Origin: an uncultured Bacteroidales bacterium | GTDB taxonomy: Bacteria > Bacteroidota > Bacteroidia > Bacteroidales > UBA932 | Direction: 5' to 3' | Length of the DNA: 64,000 nucleotides | Assembly (NCBI GenBank): GCA_949296645.1 | Contig: CASFPH010000022.1 | Span: forward strand, 1-64,000 | Part shown: piece by piece, positions 17,934-26,528 of the stretch | Layout: every line of letters starts with the position of its first letter | Numbering within the stretch: the first letter of the stretch is position 1 | Program-made: the position numbers and the translations under genes | Notes under the pieces: model-generated | Databases searched by the model: none | Seen by the model: only the letters and a program-made list of their open reading frames with translations | Told to the model about the DNA's origin: nothing

Positions 17934-19943
17934 ATGAAAAAATACAGACTGAAAAAGACTCTTGCGATAGTGTTTTTTCTGCTGGTGAATATTGTTGCCA
18001 GTGCACAGTATGATAAAACCCAGTTCTTCTTCAAGGGTCGTCAGATGCTTATGGAAGGCAGATATGCCCAGGCTATCGAGAATTTCAATATTCTTGTGAG
18101 GCTTGATTCTACTCTATACGATGCATATTTTTTCCGCGGCATAGCAAAATACAATCTTGAGGATTTCATGGGAGCTCTCAGGGATTTCGACAAGACACTA
18201 GATATAAATCCGATATACACTCCGGCATATCATTACAGGGCAATTACTCTGAGCCGTACGGGGGAATATGATCTGGCACTCAAGGATCTGGAAGAGGCCG
18301 TTGACCTGCGTCCGAGTTATACTGGCCTGTATTTCAGCAGGGGAGTCACGTATTTTCTTTCCAGACAGTTCGAGAAGGCGGTAGAGGATTTCAATCACTT
18401 TATCAAAAAGGAACCCAATGAGGCTGATGCCTATCTTAACAGGGGAGCTTCATATTTGTATTTAGGGGATACGCTGAAAGCCCTGCATGATTACAATAAG
18501 GCTGTTTCACTTGATTTTTTTGATCCGGAAGGATATATAAGGCGTTCGAGGATATATATGCTGCAGGACAGTACGGAACTTGCCATGAAGGATCTGGATC
18601 ATGCACTCGAACTCGATTCCCTGAATACGTTCGCTCTTTTCAACAGGGCAATCCTCAAATATGAAAAGAAAGATATCAGCGGTGCTCTCGACGATCTGAA
18701 CGCGGTCCTTAAGGAAGAGCCGGGCAATGCGCTCACTTTGTACAACAGGGCACTCATAAGGTCGCAGATAGGGGATTATACCGGCGCTCTTGATGATTAT
18801 GACAGGGTTATCGAAATAAATCCGAACAATGTACTGGCATATTACAACAGGGCGGCTGTGTTCATGGAACTGTCGATGTACAGGGATGCCATGGATGACT
18901 ATTCTAAAGCCATAAGCCTGTATCCGGATTTTGCGAAGGCATATATGAACCGTTCGTATGCCAAGAACATGCTCGGACAGTACACTTCGGCAAAGGAAGA
19001 CTACAGGATAGCGCAGAGAAAAGTTGCGGAGTACCGTTCCAAGGTAGGCGGGGATTCGCCTTCTGCGAACTTTGCCGATACTACTGAGAAGTACAGTCAT
19101 CTTCTTACTCTTGATGCGGATTTTGCAAAGAAGGATTTCGATAATGAACTTCTTCAGCACAAGTCCGTGAATATAATGCTCAAGCCTTTGTACAAATTCG
19201 TGCCTGAAGAGGAAAACAGGATCGCGATGGCCCTGGAACGCAAATATGAATCACGTGAGCTGAATGATTTCATTTCTTCGTCTCCGGTACCGATAACGTT
19301 TGCAGACAAGATGGACGAGTCGAAGAGGATAAAGGTGGACGAGTATCTTTCAAGACTTTCCAATGTGAGCAGAACTCTTTATCCTTCAGGTATGTGCGAT
19401 TTCGCAGAGGCCATAATGGATGCCGAAACGAAGCAGTACAACAGGGCTTTGGAAAAATACAACAGGGCAATCGAATCCGACGGCAGTCAGGCGTACTATT
19501 ATATCAACAGGGGAGCCCTGCAGGCAGACATGATAGATTTCATATCATCGATAGAAAGCAATGTCCAGATTCTTACATTGGACAATCAGGGTACTACAAA
19601 GGCCAGGGTGCAGGATGAAACGACGAGAAGTTACGACTACACATCTTCAATACATGACATGAACAAGGCTGCAGCGCTTATGCCGGATTTTCCGTACATA
19701 TACTACAATCTGGGAAATCTGTATTGTCTGTCAAGGGATCTTCCTGAATCCATCAGGCAGTACACGAAAGCCATAGAACTTTATCCTTGGCTTGCGGAGG
19801 CTTACTACAACAGGGGGCTTGTTCTTATATATCTGAAAGACAGGGAGAAAGGTTGTCTCGATCTCAGCAAGGCCGGCGAACTCGGTGTTACCGAGGCATA
19901 TTCCGTAATAAAGAAATATTGCGAAAAGAAGGATAATCTTTAA
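17934..19943 (+). CDS. Exported tetratricopeptide-repeat protein
   Basis: A 669-residue protein with an N-terminal signal sequence (TLAIVFFLLVNIVASAQ). At least ten TPR units of 34 residues follow through about residue 350, recognisable by recurrent elements such as AYYNRA, GALDDYDRVIEINPN and AYMNRSYAKNMLG. A less repetitive middle part (about 350-500) leads to two or three further TPRs at the C-terminus. TPR arrays form protein-binding superhelices, so it is probably a periplasmic scaffold. Neither partner nor pathway is indicated by its neighbours. Confidence 0.88.
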   Translation: MKKYRLKKTLAIVFFLLVNIVASAQYDKTQFFFKGRQMLMEGRYAQAIENFNILVRLDSTLYDAYFFRGIAKYNLEDFMGALRDFDKTLDINPIYTPAYHYRAITLSRTGEYDLALKDLEEAVDLRPSYTGLYFSRGVTYFLSRQFEKAVEDFNHFIKKEPNEADAYLNRGASYLYLGDTLKALHDYNKAVSLDFFDPEGYIRRSRIYMLQDSTELAMKDLDHALELDSLNTFALFNRAILKYEKKDISGALDDLNAVLKEEPGNALTLYNRALIRSQIGDYTGALDDYDRVIEINPNNVLAYYNRAAVFMELSMYRDAMDDYSKAISLYPDFAKAYMNRSYAKNMLGQYTSAKEDYRIAQRKVAEYRSKVGGDSPSANFADTTEKYSHLLTLDADFAKKDFDNELLQHKSVNIMLKPLYKFVPEEENRIAMALERKYESRELNDFISSSPVPITFADKMDESKRIKVDEYLSRLSNVSRTLYPSGMCDFAEAIMDAETKQYNRALEKYNRAIESDGSQAYYYINRGALQADMIDFISSIESNVQILTLDNQGTTKARVQDETTRSYDYTSSIHDMNKAAALMPDFPYIYYNLGNLYCLSRDLPESIRQYTKAIELYPWLAEAYYNRGLVLIYLKDREKGCLDLSKAGELGVTEAYSVIKKYCEKKDNL

Positions 19944-20047
19944 GCCTTGTTAGGGTTTTCACGTCCTGCGGTTAATTCCTTAAGAGAAGGAGAAGCATAC
20001 ATGGAGCGGAGAGAGGAGTGGTGCTGCAAAGTAGCATGAATATTTTC

Positions 20048-20085
20048 CGGAACTTGAGTCTGTATGACAGTTCCGTGATTTTTTT
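20048..20085 (+). terminator. Rho-independent terminator after the TPR gene
   Basis: The inverted repeat CGGAACT / AGTTCCG (7 bp, 14-base loop) is followed by a run of seven T within the next ten bases. It lies about 100 bases after the TPR stop and just upstream of the FG-GAP gene, insulating the two. Confidence 0.6.
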
Positions 20086-20152
20086 ATTCGACAAGACAGA
20101 TAATTCATTAATTTCGTGGAACATAAAATTTAAACTAACTGACAGGTTAAAA

Positions 20153-21460
20153 ATGAAAAATTTATTGACACTTTCGGTATGTGCCGCCATGGTTGGCATG
20201 GCATGTACAAATGCTCCGGAGACGGAGCTACCGGTGAAGCTGAAAGAGCTTAAGCCGGTGACGGTTGCGGGAGCCGTAAAATTCGGGTCTCCCGAACTGC
20301 TTATGGATGACAAGGGCGTGGAAATCTACGCCGAGAAATTCGGAAGGGCTTATCCGTTGTTCTACGACTGGGACAATGACGGTCTGAAAGACCTGCTGGT
20401 CGGAGAATTCGGCGGAGGTGAGCAGGCCAATATCAAGGTCTACAAAAATGTGGGTACTGCGGAATCTCCAAAGTTCTCGTCCGAATGGTTCTATGCGGCA
20501 GACAAGACCGGCAAGAACATGTATGTGATGGGCAGTTGATGCCTTGGCTTTTATCCACAGGTTGTGGATATCGACGGAGACGGCAAGCTTGATATAGTTG
20601 GCGGCTCCTACATGGGTAACATTACCTACTACAAAGGAACTGAAAACGGTTTTGAACCTCCAATTGAGATAGAACAGACACTCGATCTTGATGATTCTAA
20701 AATTTTCATGAACATATTATTTGCAGATGCTACATTTGCGGATTTCAACGGGGACGGCCTTCTGGATGCCTTTATGGGCGGAATCTATGGTCCTCGTGTG
20801 GCTCTGAATGAAGGTACTGCGGAAAAACCTGTTTTCGGTGAAAGAAAACAGCTTCTTATGCTTGACGGAAAACCTGTTTCAAATCATTTTTACGATGAGG
20901 GCACGCAGAAAAGGTATGACGAATCCGTCAAATCCGGCAAAATGATGTCAATGAAGGATTTCCATGCATATGTACAGATGGTAGACTGGGACAATGACGG
21001 TGTGAACGACCTTCTGATATCCAACGGATACTATTACGGCAACAGTCCCGCATTGCTTTTCCATAAAGGAGTCATGACGGAGGACGGGTTGCGGTTCCAG
21101 GAGCCTGTGGACCTGCTGGTCGCAGCGGACGGATCGAAGGCATTCCCGGGCTCTGACCTGATATTCCATGTTTGCGATTTCAATAATGACGGAGTGAATG
21201 ATCTTCTCGTAGGAGCATCTGTAACTTACGATAAGGCAAACGGATTATATAACGACCATCAGAATTACGGTTATTCAATTGAAGCGAACAAGGAAAAGCA
21301 GGAAGAAATGATGAAGTTATACAGGTCTGAAATGAGCGACGAAGAGAGAAAGGCAGAGATGGAGAAACTCGAAAAGAAATATTACGTAGGTCCTGAAGTA
21401 GAGAATACACCTGTATTCGTAAACAGAGGTATTGTAATGCTGATAAAAGGCCAGAAGTAG
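20153..21460 (+). CDS. FG-GAP/VCBS-repeat lipoprotein with an in-frame TGA (candidate selenoprotein)
   Basis: Read from ATG 20153 through a single in-frame TGA at 20537-20539, this is a 435-codon gene. The N-terminus is a lipoprotein signal with Cys after VGMA. Five calcium-binding FG-GAP/VCBS loops are visible: DWDNDGLKDLLVG before the TGA; DIDGDGKLDIVGG, DFNGDGLLDAFMGG, DWDNDGVNDLLIS and DFNNDGVNDLLVG after it. The frame is the same on both sides and no other stop interrupts it. TGA is codon 129 and is followed directly by a Cys codon (GS-TGA-CLGFYPQ). A hairpin with the geometry of a bacterial SECIS begins 12 bases after the TGA. The alternative is a nonsense mutation making a pseudogene. 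Function of the propeller is unknown. Confidence 0.75.
20552..20570 (+). promoter_or_regulatory. Candidate bacterial SECIS hairpin
   Basis: TATCCACA (20552-20559) and TGTGGATA (20563-20570) pair perfectly over 8 bp around a GGT triloop. The loop begins 20 bases after the TGA. Known bacterial SECIS elements lie just downstream of UGA inside the coding region and have a small apical loop with G in its first two positions, as here. The stem overlaps codons for PQVVD. Confidence 0.6.
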
Positions 21461-21492
21461 TTTCTATACGGAAACATCAGCGGTTGTCACGG

Positions 21493-21540
21493 GAGACGCG
21501 TCAAAACTTGTTTTTGACACGTCTCTTTTCTTATTTTTTT
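21493..21540 (+). terminator. Strong Rho-independent terminator
   Basis: A 14-bp stem with one mismatch (GAGACGCGTCAAAA with TTTTGACACGTCTC, loop CTTGT) is followed by a T-rich tract. It ends the transcript of the FG-GAP gene. That an intact terminator follows the second half supports one functional gene spanning the TGA. Confidence 0.8.
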
Positions 21541-21544
21541 CGGT

Positions 21545-21790
21545 GAGTCTGTTCGCGGCTGTACGGTATTTTGCTGATTTTCAGCAACATATAAAAATAC
21601 GGCCTGCACACTCGCCCGAAAAAAGCCCGAAATCCAGGTGAGTCCGTAAGAGCTCTCCGCGTCAATCGGTTCATTTTCAGATAGTTCAGTACGACGCCGA
21701 CTGCACACTCGATTTGGCCCCGGAAACGTAACCTGCCTCAGAGTGCCCTCTGGCGAGGATTAGTTGTTTTTTTCTTCTGCGGGCGCGGTC
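21545..21790. repeat. Interspersed repeat, copy A1
   Basis: A 246-bp unit beginning GAGTCTGTTCGCGGCTG, directly followed by a second copy. Similar units recur near 36 kb. It contains the hairpin arms ACTCGCC / GGTGAGT around the sequence CCCGAAATCC, and short direct motifs such as CACTCGATTTGG and CTCAGAGTGCCCTCTG. Open frames of about 65-75 codons on the minus strand are preserved between copies but lack any recognisable domain, so I treat it as a non-coding repeat. Confidence 0.8.
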
Positions 21791-22012
21791 GAGTCTGTTC
21801 GCGGCTGTACGGTATTTTGCTGATTTTCAGCAATATATAAAAACACGGCCTGCGCACTCGCCCGAAAAACGCCCGAAATCCAGGCGAGTCCGTAAGAGCT
21901 CTCCGCGTCAATCAGTTCATTTTCAGATAGCTCAGTACGACGCCGACTGTACACTCGATTTGGCCCCGGAAACGCAACATGCCTCAGAGTGCCCTCTGCG
22001 GGGATTGGTTGT
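21791..22012. repeat. Interspersed repeat, copy A2
   Basis: The second tandem copy, close to A1 in sequence and ending next to the stop codon of the AraC gene. The hairpin arms read ACTCGCC / GGCGAGT. With A1 it fills the convergent gap between the FG-GAP gene and the AraC gene. Confidence 0.8.
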
Positions 22013-22015
22013 ATT

Positions 22016-22999
22016 TCAGAAATCTTTCGGATAGGAGCTGTGAGTTGTTTTATATTTGTTTCTGAAGTCTGACGGGCTGCATCCGGACATGGAGCGGAAA
22101 AATTTGGTGAAAGCTGACTGGTCTGAATAATTAAGTTCGTAGGCTATCTGCTGGATCGGGATTTGTTCGAAGGCGAGCATGTTTCTTGCTTCGCTGAAGA
22201 GCATTTCGCGAATAAAGTCACTTGCGCTTTTGCCGGTGGCTTTTTTAATAATGGATGTAAGATATTGCGGTGTAATGTGCAGTTTTGAAGCGTAAAAGGC
22301 TATGTTGTGTTCTTTTTTGAAATTGTTCATCATTAAGGTAACGAAATCCGGCAGAAATCTTTCCTCAGCTCCTGATTTGCCTGTTGTATGTTTAAATGAA
22401 GTCATTTTATACTCATGACTGCCATGGTTGTTTATAGGTTTCATCAAATTTTCTATTATGTTGTCCGTCTCAAGGTAGAAACGTTCGAGGGCGTTTCTTA
22501 TCAGTTCAACATGATAGATGTGTCCGTACCGTTCAATCTGTCTTTTCACATCCAGTACTGATTCAAGGAGAAGTTTTCTTTCTTCAGGGTTGATCTTCAT
22601 TACTGGATTGTTGTATATTCTTGTGCCTCTCATGATACAGCGTTTCACGTTAATATTGGACGATGCATCGATGAAGTCCTTTGATGCCGACAGAAAAATA
22701 CAATGGAAGTCATTATCGGAAGGTTTGAAATGTGACATGTGCAGAGGGGAGAGGATGCATAGCGAACGGTTGTCAATGTTGTAGTCTTCCCCGTTAACGG
22801 ACAGGATTGCCGAGCCGGCAAGTGGAATGGCATATGAAAATGCGTTTATGTAGAGCGGTGTATCTCCACAGAGGTGAAAATTCTTACCCTTGCCAGAGAT
22901 CATTACCGAAATCCGGTTCTGGTATGACGAGCCTTCCCTGAATTCGAGAATTTCTCCTATGTTCATGATTCTGTATTTGTGTTCCCTGTCCCGTTTCAT
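22016..22999 (-). CDS. AraC-family transcriptional regulator
   Basis: A 327-residue protein. A cupin-like N-terminal sensor region (about 1-160) is followed by the double helix-turn-helix AraC domain in the last 100 residues: HITPQYLTSIIKKATGKSASDFI and IAYELNYSDQSAFTKFFRSMSG, a strong AraC/XylS signature. It is divergent from the TolC gene and probably regulates the efflux operon, as is common for this arrangement in Bacteroidales. The ATG lies inside the first copy of a 13-bp tandem repeat, so its leader is made of repeats. Confidence 0.92.
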   Translation of the reverse strand: MKRDREHKYRIMNIGEILEFREGSSYQNRISVMISGKGKNFHLCGDTPLYINAFSYAIPLAGSAILSVNGEDYNIDNRSLCILSPLHMSHFKPSDNDFHCIFLSASKDFIDASSNINVKRCIMRGTRIYNNPVMKINPEERKLLLESVLDVKRQIERYGHIYHVELIRNALERFYLETDNIIENLMKPINNHGSHEYKMTSFKHTTGKSGAEERFLPDFVTLMMNNFKKEHNIAFYASKLHITPQYLTSIIKKATGKSASDFIREMLFSEARNMLAFEQIPIQQIAYELNYSDQSAFTKFFRSMSGCSPSDFRNKYKTTHSSYPKDF

Positions 23000-23072
23000 A
23001 TTGTCAGTTCATATTGTCAGTTCATATTGTCAGTTCATATTGTCAGTTCATATTGTCAGTTCATATTGTCAG
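22995..23072. repeat. 13-bp tandem repeat, six copies
   Basis: Six perfect head-to-tail copies of TTCATATTGTCAG (78 bp). On the minus strand each upstream copy contributes ATG-AAC-TGA, a start codon followed by one codon and a stop. The first copy contains the real AraC start codon. No spacers are present, so it is not a CRISPR. Confidence 0.95.
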
Positions 23073-23191
23073 TTAAAGTTATCGATAGTATTTGTTTCAA
23101 AATTAACCAAAATTGTCGATAAGTGTACAACAATGTTTGTTGAATTAAATGTGAACTTTGCCGCGTTTAAATTATATAACAATCGGAAAAT

Positions 23192-24505
23192 ATGTATAAG
23201 GTATTAATTCGCGGCTTTGTTCTTCTTGTATTTGCTGTTTCATTTGTAACAAATGTCAGGGCGCAGTATAGTGTTCTGGGCATAGAAGAAATGTTCAGAC
23301 TTGCAGAGGAAAACAGCCGTAGTGCAAGAATATGCGATTTGCTGGTAAGAGAGGCTGAAGAGGCTTTGAAGACGGCGGAAAAATCAAGATATCCGTCGGT
23401 GGAGGCATCGCTTTCAGCCGGTTATCTTGGAAACGGATGGATGTCGGACAGGGATTTCTCTTCAGGAAAGAATATCCCAATGCCGCATTTTTCCAACAAC
23501 TTTTCCCTCAAGGTCACACAGGTCCTGTATGCTGGAGGCGCGATTGACAGGGCGATAGAATTGAAAGGGCATGAAGCGGAAATGTCCCGCCTGGAATATG
23601 ATATGAATATGCAGAATCTTAGATTCATGTTGCTGGGCCATTATCTGGATCTTTACAAGGCGTACAATGCAGGACTTGTGTATGGAAAGAATATAGAGAA
23701 TGCTGAACTTATGCTGGATGACATACGAGCATCCTATAAGGCCGGTACGGCCCTGAAAAGTGATATCACGCGTTATGAGGTGAGACTGAATACCCTCAGA
23801 CTCGGGCTTCTGAATACGGAAAACACGGTGAAGGTACTGTCTTCGGATATATCGACTCTGTTGTGTCTCGATACGGCCATGCTCATCATGCCGGATACAA
23901 CTCTTGCCAGCCGTACCGTCATACCTGAAACGGAAAATTACTGGCAGGAACTGAAATATAATTCTCCTGCTTTGAAAGCAGCGGAGACAGGTGTGAATAT
24001 CGGTAAGACGTCCGAGAAAATGGAAAAGTCTGCATTACTGCCGCAGCTGGCAATTGTGGCGGGAGACAATCTGGACGGTCCTATAGTGATAGAAGTCCCT
24101 GCAATAAACAGCAATTTCAATTACTGGTATGCGGGTGTAGGCATAAAGTACAATTTTGATGTGCTTTTCAAGAACAACAGACGTGTATGTCAGGCCAGGC
24201 TTGCCTTGCAGAGAGCGGAAGAGCAGATGATGGAGACCGAGGAGAAACTGTACGACGATATACATTCTGCATACATAAGGCTCAAAGAGGCTTTCGAGAA
24301 GATAAAAGTGACCGAGAAAAGTCTGGAACTGGCGGAAGAAAACTACAGGGAGGTCAGTGTGCGGTATCTGAACGGGCTTTCGCTTATTACGGATCTTCTG
24401 GATGCGGACAATCTTAGACTGGACAGTGAACTTGATCTGGTCAATGCAAGGATAGATATGCTGTATCAGTATTATCTGTTGGAAAAAATAACCGGAAATC
24501 TCTGA
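23192..24505 (+). CDS. TolC-family outer membrane efflux protein
   Basis: A 437-residue protein with a signal sequence (VLLVFAVSFVTNVRAQ) and the two-fold repeat of long helices and strands typical of TolC. Each half has an Ala/Leu/Glu-rich helical hairpin, for example NLRFMLLGHYLDLYKAYNAG and LYDDIHSAYIRLKEAFEKIK. It would form the outer-membrane channel of a tripartite pump. The expected partners, a HlyD adaptor and an MFS transporter, follow only as fragments. The channel is therefore either orphaned or serves other pumps. Confidence 0.9.
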   Translation: MYKVLIRGFVLLVFAVSFVTNVRAQYSVLGIEEMFRLAEENSRSARICDLLVREAEEALKTAEKSRYPSVEASLSAGYLGNGWMSDRDFSSGKNIPMPHFSNNFSLKVTQVLYAGGAIDRAIELKGHEAEMSRLEYDMNMQNLRFMLLGHYLDLYKAYNAGLVYGKNIENAELMLDDIRASYKAGTALKSDITRYEVRLNTLRLGLLNTENTVKVLSSDISTLLCLDTAMLIMPDTTLASRTVIPETENYWQELKYNSPALKAAETGVNIGKTSEKMEKSALLPQLAIVAGDNLDGPIVIEVPAINSNFNYWYAGVGIKYNFDVLFKNNRRVCQARLALQRAEEQMMETEEKLYDDIHSAYIRLKEAFEKIKVTEKSLELAEENYREVSVRYLNGLSLITDLLDADNLRLDSELDLVNARIDMLYQYYLLEKITGNL

Positions 24506-24543
24506 AACATTTGAGATAATCAAGCAATAAAAAGTAAGAAGAT

Positions 24544-24661
24544 ATGAAAAGAAAAAATTTAATGACTGATGTGATACTGATACTTGTCATAGTCTCCGGT
24601 ATTTTCTGGATAGGTTCGAAATTCATTTATATGGGCAGCTCCGGTTATACCAGCAGGAATA
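24544..24661 (+). pseudogene. HlyD/EmrA adaptor, N-terminal remnant
   Basis: The first 39 codons match the start of a HlyD/EmrA periplasmic adaptor: a cytoplasmic MKRKNLMT, a membrane helix (VILILVIVSGIFWIGSKF) and the segment IYMGSSGYTSRNN, which resembles the YTxNA stretch that opens these proteins. After that the frame runs into MFS sequence in a different frame. The adaptor normally has 300 or more further residues, which are absent. Confidence 0.7.
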
Positions 24662-25303
24662 ATGTTTTTCAAGGAGCGGATGCCCGAGAGACTGAAGTTC
24701 GTGCTTTGTATTGCATTTGCGGTAGTATTCCAGTTTACAGGCGGAATATATCTGGCCCTTGTCTCCCATGTGAGCGGAGGACTGTCGCTCATGCATGAAG
24801 ATATCATGATGGCGGGATATGCCTCTTTCGTAGGAATGACCATGGTATTTCCCGTGCTTTTCAGACTAAAGTTCCGCTTCACCACCAGGACGGCATTGCT
24901 CGTAATATGTCCGGGACTTGTGCTGATCTGCTTCGTGGCAGGTGTATTCAGGATGTGGGGTACATTCGAGTGCCTTTCGAATGTGCAGCTGAGTATCACT
25001 CCAACCAGAAATTTTGCGGTTTTCTTTCCTGTAGTCTATCTGATTGTCCTCGGAAGTATCCAGATGTCAGGAATGCTTGCCGTTTACATTTCCTATTGGG
25101 CGAACTGGCATTATATGCATCTGTTCATGTCTCTCGTCTTGCTGACGGTCTGGCTGTGCGTTCTGCTGTTTACAAGGCATTTCAGATTCATGAAACCTCT
25201 TCCGCTTTATGGAATCGACTGGCTTGGGGGTGTGTTGTGGTGCATATTCCTGCTTTCTTCCATATTCGTTTTCGAATATGGGGAGTATTCTACAGATATG
25301 TGA
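24662..25303 (+). pseudogene. MFS drug exporter, truncated
   Basis: The 213-residue frame matches the N-terminal half of an EmrB-like MFS exporter as found beside TolC and HlyD in Bacteroidales. It has about six transmembrane helices, the loop DIMMAGYASFVGM and the end GIDWLGGVLWCIFLLSSIFVFEYG. Family members are usually about 500 residues, so the C-terminal half is missing. The next 100 bases (25304-25407) show no recognisable continuation. The ATG lies exactly at the junction with the HlyD remnant, consistent with deletion between the two genes. Confidence 0.7.
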
Positions 25304-25407
25304 AAGGCAGGATTCCGGGAAGTCTTCCTTCCGTATTGTCCCTCTGGAAAATGAGTGCGAGGGAAGCCTCGGAACATTTGAAATGATGTGTCTCAACAGA
25401 GGCATCT

Positions 25408-26523
25408 CTATAATATCTCCCTGTAGGAATCGTAGATGCTCAGGACATCCTGGACGTATTTTATGGTTTCCGTTCCGCGGAATTTTCCGAGTCTGATGTA
25501 GTCCCCCTTGTAGTTTTCTTCGAGCTGCATCAGTGGAATCGCTTCGGCAACCTCGTCCCATATTTTCGGATTTTTGCCTAATGATTCCGCAAAGCGCATG
25601 CAGTCCTCAATACGGGCTTCTCCTGCATTGAATGATGCAAGAGTGAATTTTACGTTTTCCATGCCGGTGATGCCTTTTTTTTCAATTCTTTTTGAAATTT
25701 CGGACATATAGCGCGTTCCTGCGTATATGTTTTGTTCGGGGTCATATATGTTGTCGATTCCGTATTTGTCTGCAATATTCTGTTTTACCTGCATCAGCCC
25801 GATTGCACCGCGTGGGGATTCAACTCCCATGAAGAAGTTGGATTCCTTTTTTATTATGGCGGAAACAAGCCTCCAGTCCCATCCTATGGCCTTGCTGTTG
25901 GCCTTGACAAGTGAATCGTACGGTGAAATGAATTTGAGGTCGTTTCTCGGTCGGTTGAAATATCTGTCATATCTGGCGGACATATTACGGTATTCTCCGC
26001 TTCTTCCGTATGCGCTTATCCAGTAATTGAGGGTTTCTATGATTTCCGAGTTCCTCTTGGTGCTTACCCACATGTCACCGTCGTCGTTGATGTCTATGCT
26101 GGTTATAAGTGAATCCGAGTGTTCCTTCGGAATCATCAGTCTGCCTCCGCTTATTACAAGCAGATTCGTCTTGTTTTCGATCAGATTGCTCCAGTATGTG
26201 CTGTCATTCGATACGGGCGTTATGAATATATGTGTGCCGCTCCATTTTTCGAATTTCTTAAGCAGGTCGTAATGGAATCCTAATGGGTTGTCCGACAGAT
26301 ACATGCTTTTGCTTATGGCTATCTCGCAGAATATTGTGTCGCAATGCTCACCCGCAATCAGCGAGTCGGCTATGCGGCATTTTCTGCATGACAGGGTTTT
26401 CCGGACCGTATGTTTGTCCGGATAGCCTTCATCCCTTATCTTAATAGGCAGTACTGCCAGAATCAGCAATATAAGTATGATGGTTTTTCTGGTGATGTCT
26501 GGTATGTTATTGTTGTTCGGTAT
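25408..26523 (-). CDS. MltF-like membrane-bound lytic transglycosylase
   Basis: The C-terminal half is an SLT-type transglycosylase domain: catalytic Glu in IIKKESNF, then GAIGLMQVKQNIADKYG and LASFNAGEARI. The N-terminal half resembles a solute-binding-type domain, as in MltF. It should cleave glycan strands of peptidoglycan. A membrane helix (KTIILILLILAVLPI) starts the protein, but no ATG, GTG or TTG lies between the porin stop (26529-26531) and this helix. The open frame extends to a GTG at 26670 inside the porin gene, which I judge spurious. I set the start at an ATA (26523), tentatively. A TTG at 26469 would cut the helix. Confidence 0.8.
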   Translation of the reverse strand: MPNNNNIPDITRKTIILILLILAVLPIKIRDEGYPDKHTVRKTLSCRKCRIADSLIAGEHCDTIFCEIAISKSMYLSDNPLGFHYDLLKKFEKWSGTHIFITPVSNDSTYWSNLIENKTNLLVISGGRLMIPKEHSDSLITSIDINDDGDMWVSTKRNSEIIETLNYWISAYGRSGEYRNMSARYDRYFNRPRNDLKFISPYDSLVKANSKAIGWDWRLVSAIIKKESNFFMGVESPRGAIGLMQVKQNIADKYGIDNIYDPEQNIYAGTRYMSEISKRIEKKGITGMENVKFTLASFNAGEARIEDCMRFAESLGKNPKIWDEVAEAIPLMQLEENYKGDYIRLGKFRGTETIKYVQDVLSIYDSYREIL

Positions 26524-26528
26524 GCGTC

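Noticed and set aside
20537..20539. TGA read as Trp or Gly by an alternative genetic code
   Set aside because: TGA ends several ordinary genes in the window, for example the ABC ATPase and the right-operon DUF3575 gene, so the standard code holds.
20564..21460. A separate gene starting at GTG 20564
   Set aside because: The frame is identical to the upstream part and the FG-GAP repeats continue across the TGA. The GTG lies in the SECIS-like stem and has no signal peptide.
21487..21954. Small minus-strand proteins encoded by the interspersed repeats
   Set aside because: The frames recur because the DNA repeats. They have no recognisable domain and B2 is fused to neighbouring sequence. Left as a repeat, with coding potential flagged for testing.
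22995..23072. CRISPR array
   Set aside because: The units are 13 bp, perfect and without spacers, and no cas gene is nearby. It is a simple tandem repeat.
22890..23207. A 105-residue plus-strand protein reading through the 13-bp repeats
   Set aside because: The repeated peptide arises only from reading the tandem repeat, and most of the frame is antisense to the AraC gene.
25300..25303. A second selenocysteine-type readthrough at the end of the MFS fragment
   Set aside because: The codons after this TGA do not continue MFS sequence and soon reach another stop. No matching hairpin was seen.
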